Origin: Simmondsia chinensis
Taxonomy: Eukaryota; Streptophyta; Magnoliopsida; Caryophyllales; Simmondsiaceae
Reading direction: 5' to 3'
DNA length: 64,000 nt
Assembly: GCA_018398585.1 (NCBI GenBank)
Contig: JAGTTD010000008.1
Span: forward strand, 13,156,501-13,220,500
Shown: in pieces, positions 21,961-32,753 of the stretch
Position numbering within the stretch: the first letter of the stretch is position 1
How the letters are laid out: each line of letters begins with the position of its first letter
Translations under genes and position numbers: made by a program
Notes under the pieces: generated by a model
Databases searched by the model: none
What the model was told of the DNA's origin: nothing
Seen by the model: only the letters and a program-made list of their open reading frames with translations

Positions 21961-23895
21961 AATTAAGTTGATATTACAGTAGCACACTTTGATGTTCATG
22001 ACGACTTGGAGCAGCAGCAAGCCTTGGACACACATGGTCAGGTAATTCCAAACAAGATTGTTCAAGTAAGGAATGATAAGTTTACTCCAGTTGTACTGTA
22101 ATGTAATGCAAACATCCAGCAAGATCAGCTCATAGAATCAATTTTATGGCCTAAGAAGGTTGATCAGCAGCTGAATAAAATGCCAGTGGCTGATTGGAAT
22201 TCAATTTAGCCAAGTGTGATTAATTTGGAATCACAAGTGTTAAGCACAAATGTGATTAACAAATTAACAAATCATGCACAACTAAGGCCTCTTGATCCAA
22301 GAAGGAGGAGCTTAGTGTTGCTTTAGGAGTTAATCAAGTACAAGATCAATGTAGTTGGCAAGGTGTATCAGCTCATGATTCAAGCGCAGCTTCAATAGGA
22401 GCTGGAGTAAATTCAGGTCTGGAAGTGGCAATTTCAACAAGATCAACTCCAATTCAGGCTAAAATAATTGCATTACAATCGAAATGAGAACGTTACAGCC
22501 CGATGTGTAAATTGTAGAACCATCGGATGTCACTAAAATCAAATCAAAGGTGCGGATCGAGATCATGAGCATCAAAGAGTTGCATTTGAAGTTCACATTG
22601 CAGCAAGGTTGTGAGATTAGTTTGCTTATTCACTTAAATCACAAGAAATGTTATTCAGGCAAGAGATTAAGTTCAATGGAGAATCCAATCATGGTTTAAC
22701 ATGGAAGACCTCTAGATTTTCTGCTTCTCAAGTCTAACAAAGTGCTTCTTAACAAGCTAAATATGCTCAAGGATATGAAACTGATGTAGCTTAAAGTGAT
22801 CATGTTGTCAATTAATAGAATTAGAGCATATTCCTCGATCAAAAGAACTATCATGATAGCAAAGAAAAGGGATATTTCCAGCTACAATGGATTAAGTTTA
22901 GCAGCAAATCAATTTGTTATCCCTACAATACACTAAAATTCAGCAAAGGAAAGGGCTATTACTGCTGTGGTGTCATCAAATTTAGCATAGATTCAATCTG
23001 TTACTTCTCCAATGCAAGCAAACACTCATTTGGAGATGAGTTTCCAAGGCAATGTTGCTGCAGGACATCCAATGAAAGCATAAAAAAGTAGTTCAACACG
23101 TTGTCAAGGATGAATGACAGCAAAACAATGGGATCTCAACAAAAATTGGAAGTTCCAGTTAAGATTGTGCAAGCAAGGAATGAAGAGTTATCTCAAAAGT
23201 ACAACCAGGGGTGAGACCTACTGAAATTTTGTGGTTCATGTTCAAACAACTAGTGATTACTGAAAATAGAGGGAAAATCTCAATATCAGATGCTGATTTT
23301 CAAGCTAATCATCATGAGCAATGGCTGTTTTGAGCAAGAGCAGGCAAGTTGTTGAGTTGAATGCATCCAAAGTTTGGTTATTCTGGCAAGATCGTGGTAG
23401 GCCTCAGTGTGTTTTGCTCCCTATATCCGATGCAAGGGGCTTTCAAAGATGATACTCTAATCTGTAACGTGAGATGAAGGTTGTGTTTGGAGCATTTGAA
23501 AGGTCTCAATCCGATTCTTGGATCACTAAGGCATCCAAGCAGGTTGAGGAGAAGCTAATTGGTGTTGTTACTGCTACTAATTCAGTAAAGCTCAGTGGAA
23601 TCAAGCACACCAGCAGACTTCATGCATTCATCAATAACTCTAAGGACTCCAAGGTGACACCTTGCAATTGGGAGGATATTTGTAAGTTGTTTATCCACAT
23701 GGGTATAGCTGAGGACAACGAAATGATGTAACAACTCACACGGCTGTAATATACTGTAACAATACAAGTAATCGGGCAACAACTTGCTCTCTTCTAGCTG
23801 CATTTCAGAAGCTTACAACATCCATAAGAGTCCTTCAAGCCACAATGCTCTTTAATAAGATCCTTGAAGACAAGAATCCCTTAAGGGGGGAGTAT
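21961..23895 (+). pseudogene. L1 interior, right part, highly decayed, with PPT
   Basis: This is the rest of the L1 interior. No RT, protease or integrase motif can be read. The only long frame, 23474-23731, contains SWITKASKQVEEK and CNWEDICKLFIHMG, which weakly echo the SWIRKCERYF and ITWTEFANELCDRYG positions of gypsy gag, so the element may have carried only gag; this is tentative. The sequence ends with the PPT TTAAGGGGGGAGTAT (23881-23895) directly before the 3' LTR. Confidence 0.5.
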
Positions 23896-24348
23896 TGTTA
23901 TGATTCTAAAAGATAGGGCATATGGAATTAATTACTAATAAGTCGAGGTTGTAATCAAGGTTGTAATAGAGTAGTTTAAGTCATTAGATTAGTCAATTAG
24001 TATAATCAACCGTAATTGGTAATTGATGTCAAGTAGGTTGCTTAAGTGTTAGTTTAAGTCATGTCAAGGTGAATTAATAGGGGTTTATGTTGGTTGGTAG
24101 TTATCCAGGAGCATATCATAGCCATATATTTTTCTTGTGATTCTAACTTGAGCTTGATTATATAAATAGGGATTACATAAATAGGGGAGGCTCATCATTG
24201 TAAGGGATTATTGAATGATATTGACAAGATATTTCTCCTCTCGTCTCATATCCTCTTGTCTTCTCATCTATATTCTCTAATTCTCTTCTAAACTCTATTT
24301 CTTGTCCTAACCTCGGTTATGATTCAAGAATTATCTTAAGTCACAACA
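23896..24348 (+). repeat. 3' LTR of element L1 (453 bp)
   Basis: It begins TGTTATGATTCTAAAAGATAG directly after the PPT and ends TCACAACA. It is longer than the 5' LTR mainly through a duplication around the TATA box (ATAAATAGGGATTACATAA, about 24161-24180). The Tat protease frame resumes right behind it. Confidence 0.92.
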
Positions 24349-25190
24349 GCCAAATTTGATGTCATTCTAGTAAAAAGGGTCTTGGTGGATAATGGTGCTG
24401 CCATCAACAAGTTTCCTTCATATATGTTGCGGGTAACTGGTATATCCTAAGAAGATTTAATCACTACAGATGTGACCATCTTAAGCCTTTTCAAGACGTA
24501 CTACCAAATCCGAAGGAATCATCTCGATTGACTTAATTGCTGGCGACTTAAGTAAGCTCACAGCTTTCTTAGTGGTGGAAATGTCCTTGAGCTATAATGC
24601 TTTGCTCTGTAGAAATTAGCTACATGCTAATTATTGTACGATCTTCACTTCATCTCTCTTACTAATCTTCTGGAACCATGACAAACATGAGGTGGTTGTG
24701 GCAGGTACATGCCATTCATGGCTTGCTTCAACTGGGTTATGGCAAAATTCTAAGAAGTTGGCATGGGACCTCTTAATATCAAAAGGACCACTCCAAAATC
24801 AGCCCAAAAGTAGGACATGATAGCCATCCTTGAAAGCCCACTAACTGAAGCTGAGGTTGGTTAAGCAATTGTTGAGTCTGAAGACTCTAACTTCTGGGAT
24901 TACATGAATTCCCTTCTTTATGAAGAGGTCTTCCAAAGCACTTTAGAACCCCAATGCGAAGGCACCAAGACCTCCCTTTAATGGCCTAAGAGGCCATTCC
25001 TTCAGCATTAGTAAGGTTCGTGGCCTAGCATGTTGAGGATCGGCTCTGGACTGAGTAGTCATTCAATGGTTTCCAAGTCCAAATAGTATATGAAAACGAG
25101 CTAGAGCTCTCTGACTTAAGAGCAGCTCTAGCCAAGATGGAGGATCTAAGGGCGGAAGTCTAAGATCCCCACCTTGAGGTTAATTTGGGT
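24349..25190 (+). pseudogene. Tat element protease, continued
   Basis: The frame interrupted at 2212 resumes with the retropepsin active site VLVDNGAAIN (24391-24420), with Asp and Gly-Ala retained, then flap and C-terminal remains (VDLIAGDLSKL, about 24525-24560) and HANYCTIFTSSL. Beyond 24700 the linker to RT is broken by several stops. The clean resumption of the frame supports the target-site assignment of L1. Confidence 0.78.
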
Positions 25191-26580
25191 TCAACAGAAG
25201 ACCGAAGACCTACTTATCTGAGCACTCTGCTTTCTGAGGAGCCGAGCGAGCTGTAGTTAACTTTGATTCATGAATTTAAGGACTACTTTGCTTATGCATG
25301 GCCTAGACAGAAACGTGGTTGAGCATGGGCTTCCTATTAAGCCAGGACCACGGTCCATCCTTCAGGCCCAGAGAAGGATGTCCTTAGAAGTCTCTGATTC
25401 GGTCGAGGAAGAGATTAAGAGACTCCTATAGGCCAAATTCTTCAGAACTGCCAGGTGGCAAATACTGTCCTTGTCATTTAAAAAAATGGCAAAATCAGGG
25501 TCTATTGATTTTAGATTATTTGAATGCAAGCACCCCAAAGGATGAATAACCAATGCCTATCATCGATACACTCATTGACTTAGCATTGAGGCATGAGGTT
25601 TTTTCCTTTATGGATGGCTGCTGTAGGTACTACAAAGTTATGATTGCTTTGGAGGATACTCACAAGACATCATTTAGATGTCCGGGGACATTTGAGTGGG
25701 TGATTATGCCATTCAGCCAAAAGAACGCTGGCGCCACCTGCTACAGACCTATGAACATAATCTTTGATGACCTCATTTGGGAAGACCATGGAAGTCTACA
25801 TAGACAATATCATGGTCAAATCCAAGTCCCAAGTTAAACACTTGGAAGAATTGAGGGGTGCGTTCCTTCGAATGAAGGCCCATAACCTCAAGATGAATCC
25901 ATTAATATGTGCTTTGGGCATACAAGCAGAAAACATTTTTGGCATTCTGGTACACCAAAGGGGCATCGAGATGGATATTAATTAAACTAAGGCCATCCAA
26001 CAGGCCAAGCCACCATCAAACAAAAAGTAGCTTCAGTGCTTCCTTGGGCAGGTTAACTTGCTAAGACATTTTATCTCAAATGTCGTAAGAAAAACAAAAC
26101 TCTTCTCTCCACTGTTAAGACTCAAGTTTGAGAAGGACTTCAAGATGGAGGAGTCATGCCAGGAAACCTTGGAGGACTTCAAGATGGAGGAATCGTGCTA
26201 AGAAACCTCGAAGGACATCAAGGAATGCTTGATTAGGACGCCAGTACTTATTATGCCAAAGTAGGAAAAAAATTTCATGATATATATCTCTGCTTCTGAG
26301 AAATCTATTGGTTGTTTGCGTATACAAGACAATGAGCAAGGTTTTGAACAAGCGCCGTTCTACCTTAGCTGTTCCCTAAATGAATGTGAAATAAAGTATT
26401 AGTTATAAGAAAAATTGTGTCTGTCATTATTCTATGCATTAACAAAATTGAGATGTAATTTCTTAGCGTTTACTATATGCGTAGTTGCCCGGACAGATGT
26501 CCACAAATTACATCCTAGATATACCATTTCCAAGAGGGAGACTGAACTAGTGGAGCCTAACTCTACTTCAGTTTGAGTTG
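25190..26580 (+). pseudogene. Tat element reverse transcriptase and first RNase H
   Basis: The RT runs from a start resembling LIHEFKDYFAY (about 25260) through FFPLWMA/FMDGCCRYYKVMIAL (about 25600), GTFEWVIMPFSQKNAGAT (about 25690) and the catalytic block EVYIDNIMVKSK (about 25790), where the second Asp of YIDD is Asn. The thumb contains QCFLGQVNLLRHFI (about 26035). The first RNase H follows (EKNFMIYISASEKSIGCLR, about 26270), with the catalytic Asp position altered to Ser. A 30-bp-scale duplication, twice GACTTCAAGATGGAGGA, sits at 26133-26195. Stops and frameshifts are frequent. Confidence 0.82.
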
Positions 26581-26689
26581 CTTAATGTCTCATAAAATTC
26601 AATAAGGGAACAAGCTTTGGCAAACTTTTCAGCTAACCACCCAAACATCCATACTGGCTTAAACAATGAGCCAGATCAGCTTCTAGTGG

Positions 26690-27090
26690 TAGAAGTGGTT
26701 CCTTGGAAACTATTATTTGATGGTTAGAGGACCAATTCAAGTGTTAGAGTTGGAATTGTGATAGAATCCCTTGATGGGATCATCACTAAATTGGTTGTCA
26801 CCTTGTTGGGTAGACGTTCCAAGAACATGGCAGAGTGTAAGGCATTGATTATTGGCCTTCAAACTCTCCTAAAAATGCAAGTGCTTAGTGTTACCATCAA
26901 GGGGGATTCATAGTTATAAAAGGGGAATTCCAATGTTTGAGTGATACCTCGAATCGATACCTGTCAATTGTATAAAAGCTATTGGGTAAATTCGATCATG
27001 TGCAATTCGAACATATTCCCATGGACAAAGTAAGGAAAATAATGACTTGGCTCAGTTGGCATCTGGATACAAATTTCCTAGGACTTGGTG
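26690..27090 (+). pseudogene. Second (archaeal-type) RNase H of the Tat element
   Basis: After the first RNase H and a connector comes a further RNase H-like domain: VPWKLLFDG (catalytic Asp in LFDG), SVRVGIVIESLDGIITKL, MAECKALIIGLQTLLKMQV (Glu position replaced by Cys-Lys) and VTIKGDS (second Asp present). A second RNase H of this kind is an established trait of the Tat lineage in plants, so it is the best evidence for the family. It has stops after KGDS and FDG. Confidence 0.75.
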
Positions 27091-27229
27091 TGAAGAAAAC
27101 ATGGTCATCAAAACTATGGTTCTAGATCATGACATCGAGTACACTAATTCGTTTGTCCTCATAAGTGAATGCACGCCAGATAGATAATTAGAGTATTATG
27201 AGGAGAGTCAAACTCTCCTAAGTCAATAA

Positions 27230-28500
27230 GAAGAGTGGAGGAAACCTTTTGGTGGATTACTTGAAGAAGTCTCAAGATTACATTAGGGGTAGAAAGATGA
27301 AAATGAGAGCCCACATATTCCATCTTGATGGTGAGTCTAGTGAGTTATATAAAAAGGACACTAATGGAATGCTTCTAAAGTGCGTTGACTTGGACGAAGC
27401 AATGCTAGTCATGGTAAGAGCCTATGAGGGTATCTATGGATCCCATCTAGCTAGCAACAAAATGCATTAGCTCATTATGCATTCTGGCTACTACGTGCCA
27501 TCAACGATAGATGATTGCATAAAGTATGCCAAGGGATGCAAAGCATGCCAAACACATGGACATGTTCCAAGAGTCCCTGCTACTAAGATGCATGCTACTG
27601 TTAAACCATAGCCATTTAGAAGTTGAGCAATAAACATTAAAGGGGAGATTAACCCTCCTCTAGTAAACAACACTCTTACATTCTTGAAGTCATTGAATAT
27701 TTCGCAAAATTAGTGGAGCCTCAGCCATACAGGAACATCAATCAGCAGGATGTGACTAGCTTTATTAAGGAGTACATCCTATACAGGTTTGGTATCACAG
27801 ATATCATTAGGTTGGACCAAGATAGAGTGTTTGACGGAGCTGAGCTTACTTAAGGAGTTCACCTAGAGTTTTCACATAGAAATCTTGAACTCGACACCTT
27901 ATTATGCTCAGGCTAATGGCTAAGCAGAATCAACTAACAAGATTCTGAACGCTAACATTGAAAAGATGATTGAGGATAATTTCAGGAAGTGGCATGAATT
28001 GCTGCTAGATACCCTTTGAGCTTATAGGACATCTAAATGAGATTCAACTAGAACTCCCCTCCATTTGATGTATGGCCATGGTGCGTGCCCAATGGAAGTA
28101 ATTGTTCAGTCGATTAGACTAGCTCATCAAGGGAGGTGTTTTGAACTTGAGTATAAGCAGTCCATGATGGACAAGCTCATGGATTTAGACCAAGTAAGGC
28201 TTGATGCCCTTCATAAGTTGGAGACACAAAAGAAGAGGGTAGCCATAGCCTAAGACAAAAAGGTAAAGCCTAGGTCTTTTAACTTAGGGGATTTAGTTTG
28301 GAAAGTGATTTTACCCGTTGGCTACAAAGATCATGTCTTTGGGAAATGGTCCCCAAACTAGGGGGGCCCATTTAGAGTTATAGAGGTATTTGGAGGTAAC
28401 GCCTATTTACTCCAAAATCTAGATGGAAGAACTCACTCGAGGGATATCAATGGCAGGTTCCTAATGAAGTATGTGTCATCCATCTATGCTTCTAATAAGA
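27230..28500 (+). pseudogene. Tat element integrase
   Basis: The zinc finger reads GIYGSHLASNKMH, then MHSGYYVPSTIDDCIKYAKG with CKACQ (H-H-C-C all present, 27430-27560). The core shows FGITDIIRLDQDRVFDG (about 27790) and STPYYAQANG, a stop, then AESTNKI (about 27890; catalytic Glu kept). The C-terminal part is 28065-28253 (MYGHGACPMEVIV) and continues to FGGNAYLLQNLDGR (about 28400). Several stops remain. Positions 28500-28848 hold the post-pol tail with no recognisable domain. Confidence 0.82.
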
Positions 28501-28848
28501 AAGTTCTTAAGTATAGATTCCTAGAGGTACGGCCCAATTTCAGTATGAATGACTTGAGGATCAACCTCATAGTCCTTAAATTAAGGCAAAAGGATAAGAA
28601 AAGAACCGCCAATCTGAGAGAGATATTGAACAAAATGTGTATTTCATTAGTTATGGAAAGAGTACATGGCTTACATATAAACGAAAGATTACAAATGAGT
28701 AGCATGTACAGCCAAAAGCTCTTTTGAAAAACAAAAAAAATTCTAGAGTTGAGTGCTAATCCTCACTAAGGATTCCTTGGAAACAGTTGGTTGGTTGAGT
28801 CATTTAGTTCACAATCAAGTGAAAGAGCTTCTTTTTTAAGGGCTTGAT
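28501..28848 (+). other. Tat element 3' tail, non-coding
   Basis: An 87-codon frame (28464-28727) extends the integrase frame but has no motif I recognise. The rest is AT-rich sequence up to the minus-strand gypsy LTR that begins at 28849. The 3' LTR of the Tat element is not seen in the window. Confidence 0.45.
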
Positions 28849-29274
28849 TGTTTTAAACCTCTAGATGAACTAGAAGATTAACCTTGTAAAAGAGAGAGTA
28901 TATATGAGAAGAGAAGTGAAGGAGATGAGACAATGGAGAGAATTAGATGATAAAGAGAAGATATATCTAAGAGATTAGTATAATCTTTTCATTGCATGAA
29001 TTGGCATTATAAGAGCTTGAGCTACTTATACTTGATCTAACTACATTGTATCAGGACCAAGCTTAAACAACTTATTGAACCCAAGCTGCCACCATTGACC
29101 AAAGCTTGACTAATAACCAACTTAACTACCAAATACAACCCCTTGGCACCAACCACTAGCTAAAAGGCAATACAATGCAATGATAAAATGCAGCACTTCA
29201 CTAAGCCTCATTACATAATACAAAACAACAACAAAATAACAGCTTCTTAACTCCAATCTCTTCATATCATAACA
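28849..29274 (-). repeat. 3' LTR of the minus-strand chromovirus-like element (about 426 bp)
   Basis: On the minus strand it begins TGTTATGATATGAAGAG just after the PPT and ends TTTAAAACA, with a TCTCATCT-rich leader and a terminal hairpin (CTTCTAG and CTAGAGG arms, 28852-28885). The right border (29274) is firm. The left border (28849) is inferred from the hairpin and TG/CA ends because no second LTR is left for comparison. Confidence 0.72.
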
Positions 29275-29287
29275 TTCCTCCCCTCTT
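29275..29287 (-). promoter_or_regulatory. Polypurine tract of the chromovirus-like element
   Basis: On the minus strand AAGAGGGGAGGAA immediately precedes the LTR start. Such tracts survive RNase H and prime plus-strand DNA synthesis. Confidence 0.85.
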
Positions 29288-29319
29288 GAAAACGCTCTTG
29301 TCCTTAAGAATGTAAAGAA

Positions 29320-30560
29320 GGAAATTGACTCTTCAGGAATTTAAACTTTTCCCAAGTTGCATCTTGCTCATCCAAGTTGGCCCATTACACCCGAACTTCT
29401 TGAAATGATCTTTCACCGAACTTTACTTCAAGTGAATCAAGCACAGTAGTAGTTTAAAGATGTAAGGATCCATTTGAGCCAATGTCCGGAGGTTGAAGTG
29501 AGCTTCCATGACCCTTTTTCACCTGTTTCTCAAGGAGGGATACATGAAAAAAAGGATGAATCTATGAGTACGGAGGTAATTCAAGCCTATAAGCTACTTT
29601 GCCAATCTTCTTAAGGATCTTATAAGGCCAAATTAACCTTTCACACAACTTCAAATTTTTCCTCACAGCCAGGGTTGCTTGTCAGTGAGGATACAATTTC
29701 AGATAAACCATATCTCCAACCTCAAAATGTCTATCCACACGCTTCTGTCAGCATATAACTTCATTCTTGCTTGAGCTTGATGATGATTGTCTATCAATAA
29801 TTGCATCAATTGCCTCCTCTGTAGCACCAAGTCAGTAACTTCAGGAACATATGACACAAGTCCTTGCAGCATCATTGGTGTTAGAGGATCATAACCATGT
29901 AGGGCTTTCAATGGAGTAGTCCCAATGGAAGCATGAGCATGTGTGTTGTACCAGTGTTCTGCTAAGGATAACCACTTGCTCCGCACTTTCGGATGAGTAA
30001 ACCCCATGCTCCTAAGGTGTTGTTCAATACATTAATTGACTCTTTCGGTTTGCCCATCGGCTTGAGGATGATACGATGAACTAAGAGCCAATGTTGTTTC
30101 CATAAGATTGAACAATTCCTTCTAAAAATGGATGGTAAAGATCCTATCTCGATCTGATACAATGGACAATGTCAAGCCATGAAGCTTGTAAATGTTATCC
30201 AAGAAACTCCTCTCCAACTTCTTAGCTGTTACAGGTCTGGCCAGCCCAACAAAATGACTAAATTTGGTAAACTGATCAACCATAACCCAAATTACCTCTT
30301 TACTTTCTTACTTAGGCAATCCTTCAATAAAGTCCATGCTTATATTTTTCCAAGTACCCTCCAAAATAGGTAAAGGTTGAAGGAGACCTTGATACCTATG
30401 ATCACCAAGCTTAGTTTGTTGACTAACTTCAAAAGCTTGAACAAATTCAGTCACTGATTTCTTCATTCATGTCCTACTAAAGTAAGCCTTAAGCCTTTGA
30501 TAAGTGCCTTCCACTCCCGAATGACCTCCCCAGGTTGAATCATGGGAAGCACTAATAATC
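29320..30560 (-). pseudogene. Integrase with chromodomain-like C-terminus
   Basis: Reading leftward: a zinc finger with HDSTWGGHSGVEGTYQRL but FVQAFEVSQQTK where the two Cys should be, so both zinc-binding Cys are lost (Phe and Ser); core MDFIEGLPK, SDRDRIFTIHF and HPQADGQTERVN with all three acidic residues kept; 29699-30007 is the cleanest frame. The tail contains GDMVYLKLYP, ILKKIGKVAYRLELPPYS, and at 29330-29420 WANLDEQDATWEKFKFL, typical of the chromodomain end of plant chromoviruses. Confidence 0.83.
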
Positions 30561-30639
30561 TATTGCCTCAAATCAGTGGAAGAGCCAATGTACAACTTGA
30601 TTTTCAGCCGAATGACACCTTTCACCAAAGAAATATCTG

Positions 30640-31250
30640 CATCAGCAATAGCCTGGCTTGTTCTGCTCACACTGAATGCTGTAATGGAATCTTGTGCAAA
30701 ATGATCTTCTTCATAGGATCTATACACCTCTTTGATCCAAGTTGTAAGTATCACAGATATTGCTCCACAAGAACCTTGCTCACAGTCCTCTAATCTGTAT
30801 GGCAATGCACCAGCTGCAGCATTTTCTTTTTGTCTATTTTATTCAATGACATAATCAAGCCCCAACATGTTCATCAACCCCTTCTTGTAAATCCTTGTCA
30901 CAATTTTCTGTTCAAGAAGGTGCTTCAAATTTTGATGATCGGTCTTGATCTTAAATCGATCTTAAATTGATGTCCATCCAAGTAATGTTTCCATCTATCC
31001 ACCGCCAGCAAAATTGCTAAGTATTCTTTCTCATACGTGGACAACGCTTGATGTTTAGAACTCAAAGCCTGACAAAGGTAGGCTATTGGCCTTCCCCTTT
31101 GAGACAAATAGCCCTAATTCCATTCCCATAAGCATCTGTCTCCAAGATGAACTCAGCAGCAAAATCCGACGTAGCTAAAACTAGAGCTCCACACATTACA
31201 GACTTCAAGGCCTCAAATGCAGCTTGGGCTTTCTCTGACCACTAGAATGA
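30640..31250 (-). pseudogene. RNase H domain of the chromovirus-like element
   Basis: The minus strand reads FILETDAYGNGIRAI (first catalytic Asp, about 31130-31170), then YEKEYLAILLAVDRWKHYL (about 30970-31030) and TDHQNLKHLLEQ with frameshifts between them. A spacer to integrase (30560-30805) is open over 81 codons. It is broken but complete in order. Confidence 0.82.
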
Positions 31251-32191
31251 GTCTTTCTTCAGTAAATTAGTTAAAGGCTTGGCTATGGAACCATAACATG
31301 CAACAAACTTCCGATGATAACCAGTCAAGCCCAAAAAACCTCGCAATTGCTTCAAAGTCACTGGCTCAGGCCACTCTTTCACTACTTGAACTTTAGAGGG
31401 ATCAATAGAGATTCCTTGTTGAGAAATAACATGGCCCAAATACTCCAACTGGGTCTGTGGAAAAGAACAATTAACCAGTTTTTCATATAGCTTATGATTG
31501 CGCATGGTTAAGAAGACTTCCTTTAGATGTATCAAATAGTCTTCAAGTGAAGAGCTATAGATCACAATATCATTGAAGAAAAACAATGCAAATTTGCTTA
31601 AGAACTGCTTGAAGGCATCATTCATCACTACTTGAAATGTAGGTGGAGCATTAGTTAAGCCAAAAGGCATAACCACAAACTCAAATTGTCTATGATGTGT
31701 CCTGAAAGCAGTCTTGTACACATCTTACTCCAATACTCTAATTTGATGATACCCTTGCCTTAGATCAAGCTTGGAAAAGATACTAGCTCCATGTAGCTCA
31801 TCCAACAGATCATCTATGACAGTAATTGGGAACTTATCTTTCGCAATCAAGGAATTAAGCTGCTGGTAGTCTACACACATCCTAACCGTGCCATCTCTCT
31901 TCGTAACTACAATGATTGGAGAAGCAAATGGGCTGTGACTTTGCCTCACAAAGCTTGTCTTGAGGAGCTCATCTACCTGCCTCCCAAATTTAGTCATCTG
32001 AGCATTGGGATACTCGCGAGGCCTTAGCTTAACAGGCTTTGAATTAGGCATAAGAGGAATAGCATGGTCTAAATGTCTCTTAGGGGATAATGCCTTTGGA
32101 TGTTCAAACAAGTCCTCAAAATATTCAATCAAACCTCTAACTTCATGTTGAAGAAAGTCTCCCTGTCCAGTAGGAGATATAGCAAACAACT
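31242..32191 (-). pseudogene. Reverse transcriptase of the chromovirus-like element
   Basis: Two long frames, 31725-32219 and 31242-31721, are separated by a single stop (31722-31724). Motifs: HAIPLMPNSKPVKLRPREYP, TVRMCVDYQQLNSLI, ASIFSKLDLRQGYHQIRV, EFVVMPFGLTNAPPTFQ, FFFNDIVIYSS (first catalytic Asp of FFDD is Asn), and thumb LRGFLGLTGYHRKFV. The N-terminal ten codons of the first open frame belong to the LTR inserted at 32192. It is the best preserved RT in the window. Confidence 0.88.
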
Positions 32192-32686
32192 TGTTATGAT
32201 TCTCATAATACGGGGGCATATGAAATAGAGTATAAATGTAATAAGGTGTTGAATATAGCTGATTGAGTTGTATTAGCTAGTTGATATTGTAATTAGATTA
32301 AGTCTTGATGTAATTAGTAGCTTAAGCTTTGGTTAAGCCATGCAATAAGAGAAGTCTAGAGCTTGTTAGCTGCGGAGGTCAAGCTAGTGGTCAATGCCGG
32401 TCATTGGTGGCGGCTAGTTAGTTAGTTGTTGGTTGAGTCGGTTCCCCCATTGGTCCACATGCATTGTATCTCTAGATGTCTTTAGAGATAGTAATATAAG
32501 TATGTAGAGCTTCTCTTGAAGAGCTCATAACTTTGATGAATGAAAATTGTTATCTTTGATATCTCTCTCTCTACTTCTCATCTCCTTTCACTTCTTATCT
32601 CATCTAAACTCTAAATTCTCTCCTTATCTCATACTCTCACTATCTCAACCTAAGTTAAGATCCAAGAGTAATCTTGAATCTTAATA
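32192..32686 (+). repeat. 5' LTR of the non-autonomous element (495 bp)
   Basis: It starts TGTTATGATTCTCATAATAC and ends CTTGAATCTTAATA. It matches 35108-35522 closely (for example GGTCAAGCTAGTGGTCAATG). A weak TATA (TATAAG, 32495-32500) precedes a CT-rich leader. The end makes an almost perfect hairpin (TTAAGATCCAAG and CTTGAATCTTAA). Confidence 0.92.
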
Positions 32687-32688
32687 AT

Positions 32689-32701
32689 TGGTATCAGAGC
32701 C
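32689..32701 (+). promoter_or_regulatory. Primer-binding site, tRNA-Met type
   Basis: TGGTATCAGAGCC, perfect over 13 bases, starts two bases after the LTR. Confidence 0.92.
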
Positions 32702-32753
32702 TTGATTTGGCTTTCGAATCAAGCTCTAAATCAGGAAAAATAAAAAAATCTAA

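Larger units (their letters stand above)
2213..24348 (+). mobile_element. Element L1: LTR retrotransposon inserted in the Tat protease
   Basis: The LTRs are 2213-2652 and 23896-24348. The element begins TGTTATGATT and ends in CA, and is flanked by a near-perfect 5-bp target duplication (gctaa at 2208-2212, gccaa at 24349-24353). The internal sequence is 2653-3658 plus about 21961-23895; the rest is later insertions (element L2 and its own passengers). No protease, RT or integrase can be read in it, so it looks like a non-autonomous element of about 3.8 kb before it was invaded. The LTR at 44905-45330 is a relative in the opposite orientation. Boundaries are firm; family is not named. Confidence 0.9.
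28849..32191 (-). mobile_element. Chromovirus-like Ty3/gypsy element (minus strand), 3' half
   Basis: Only the 3' part survives: RT, RNase H, integrase, a chromodomain-like tail, the PPT and the 3' LTR. The 5' part (gag, protease, 5' LTR) should lie beyond the element inserted at 32192 but is missing, removed by the deletion whose junction is at about 35522. Compared with L2 it is a distinct but related gypsy, with similar RT and integrase motifs. Confidence 0.85.
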
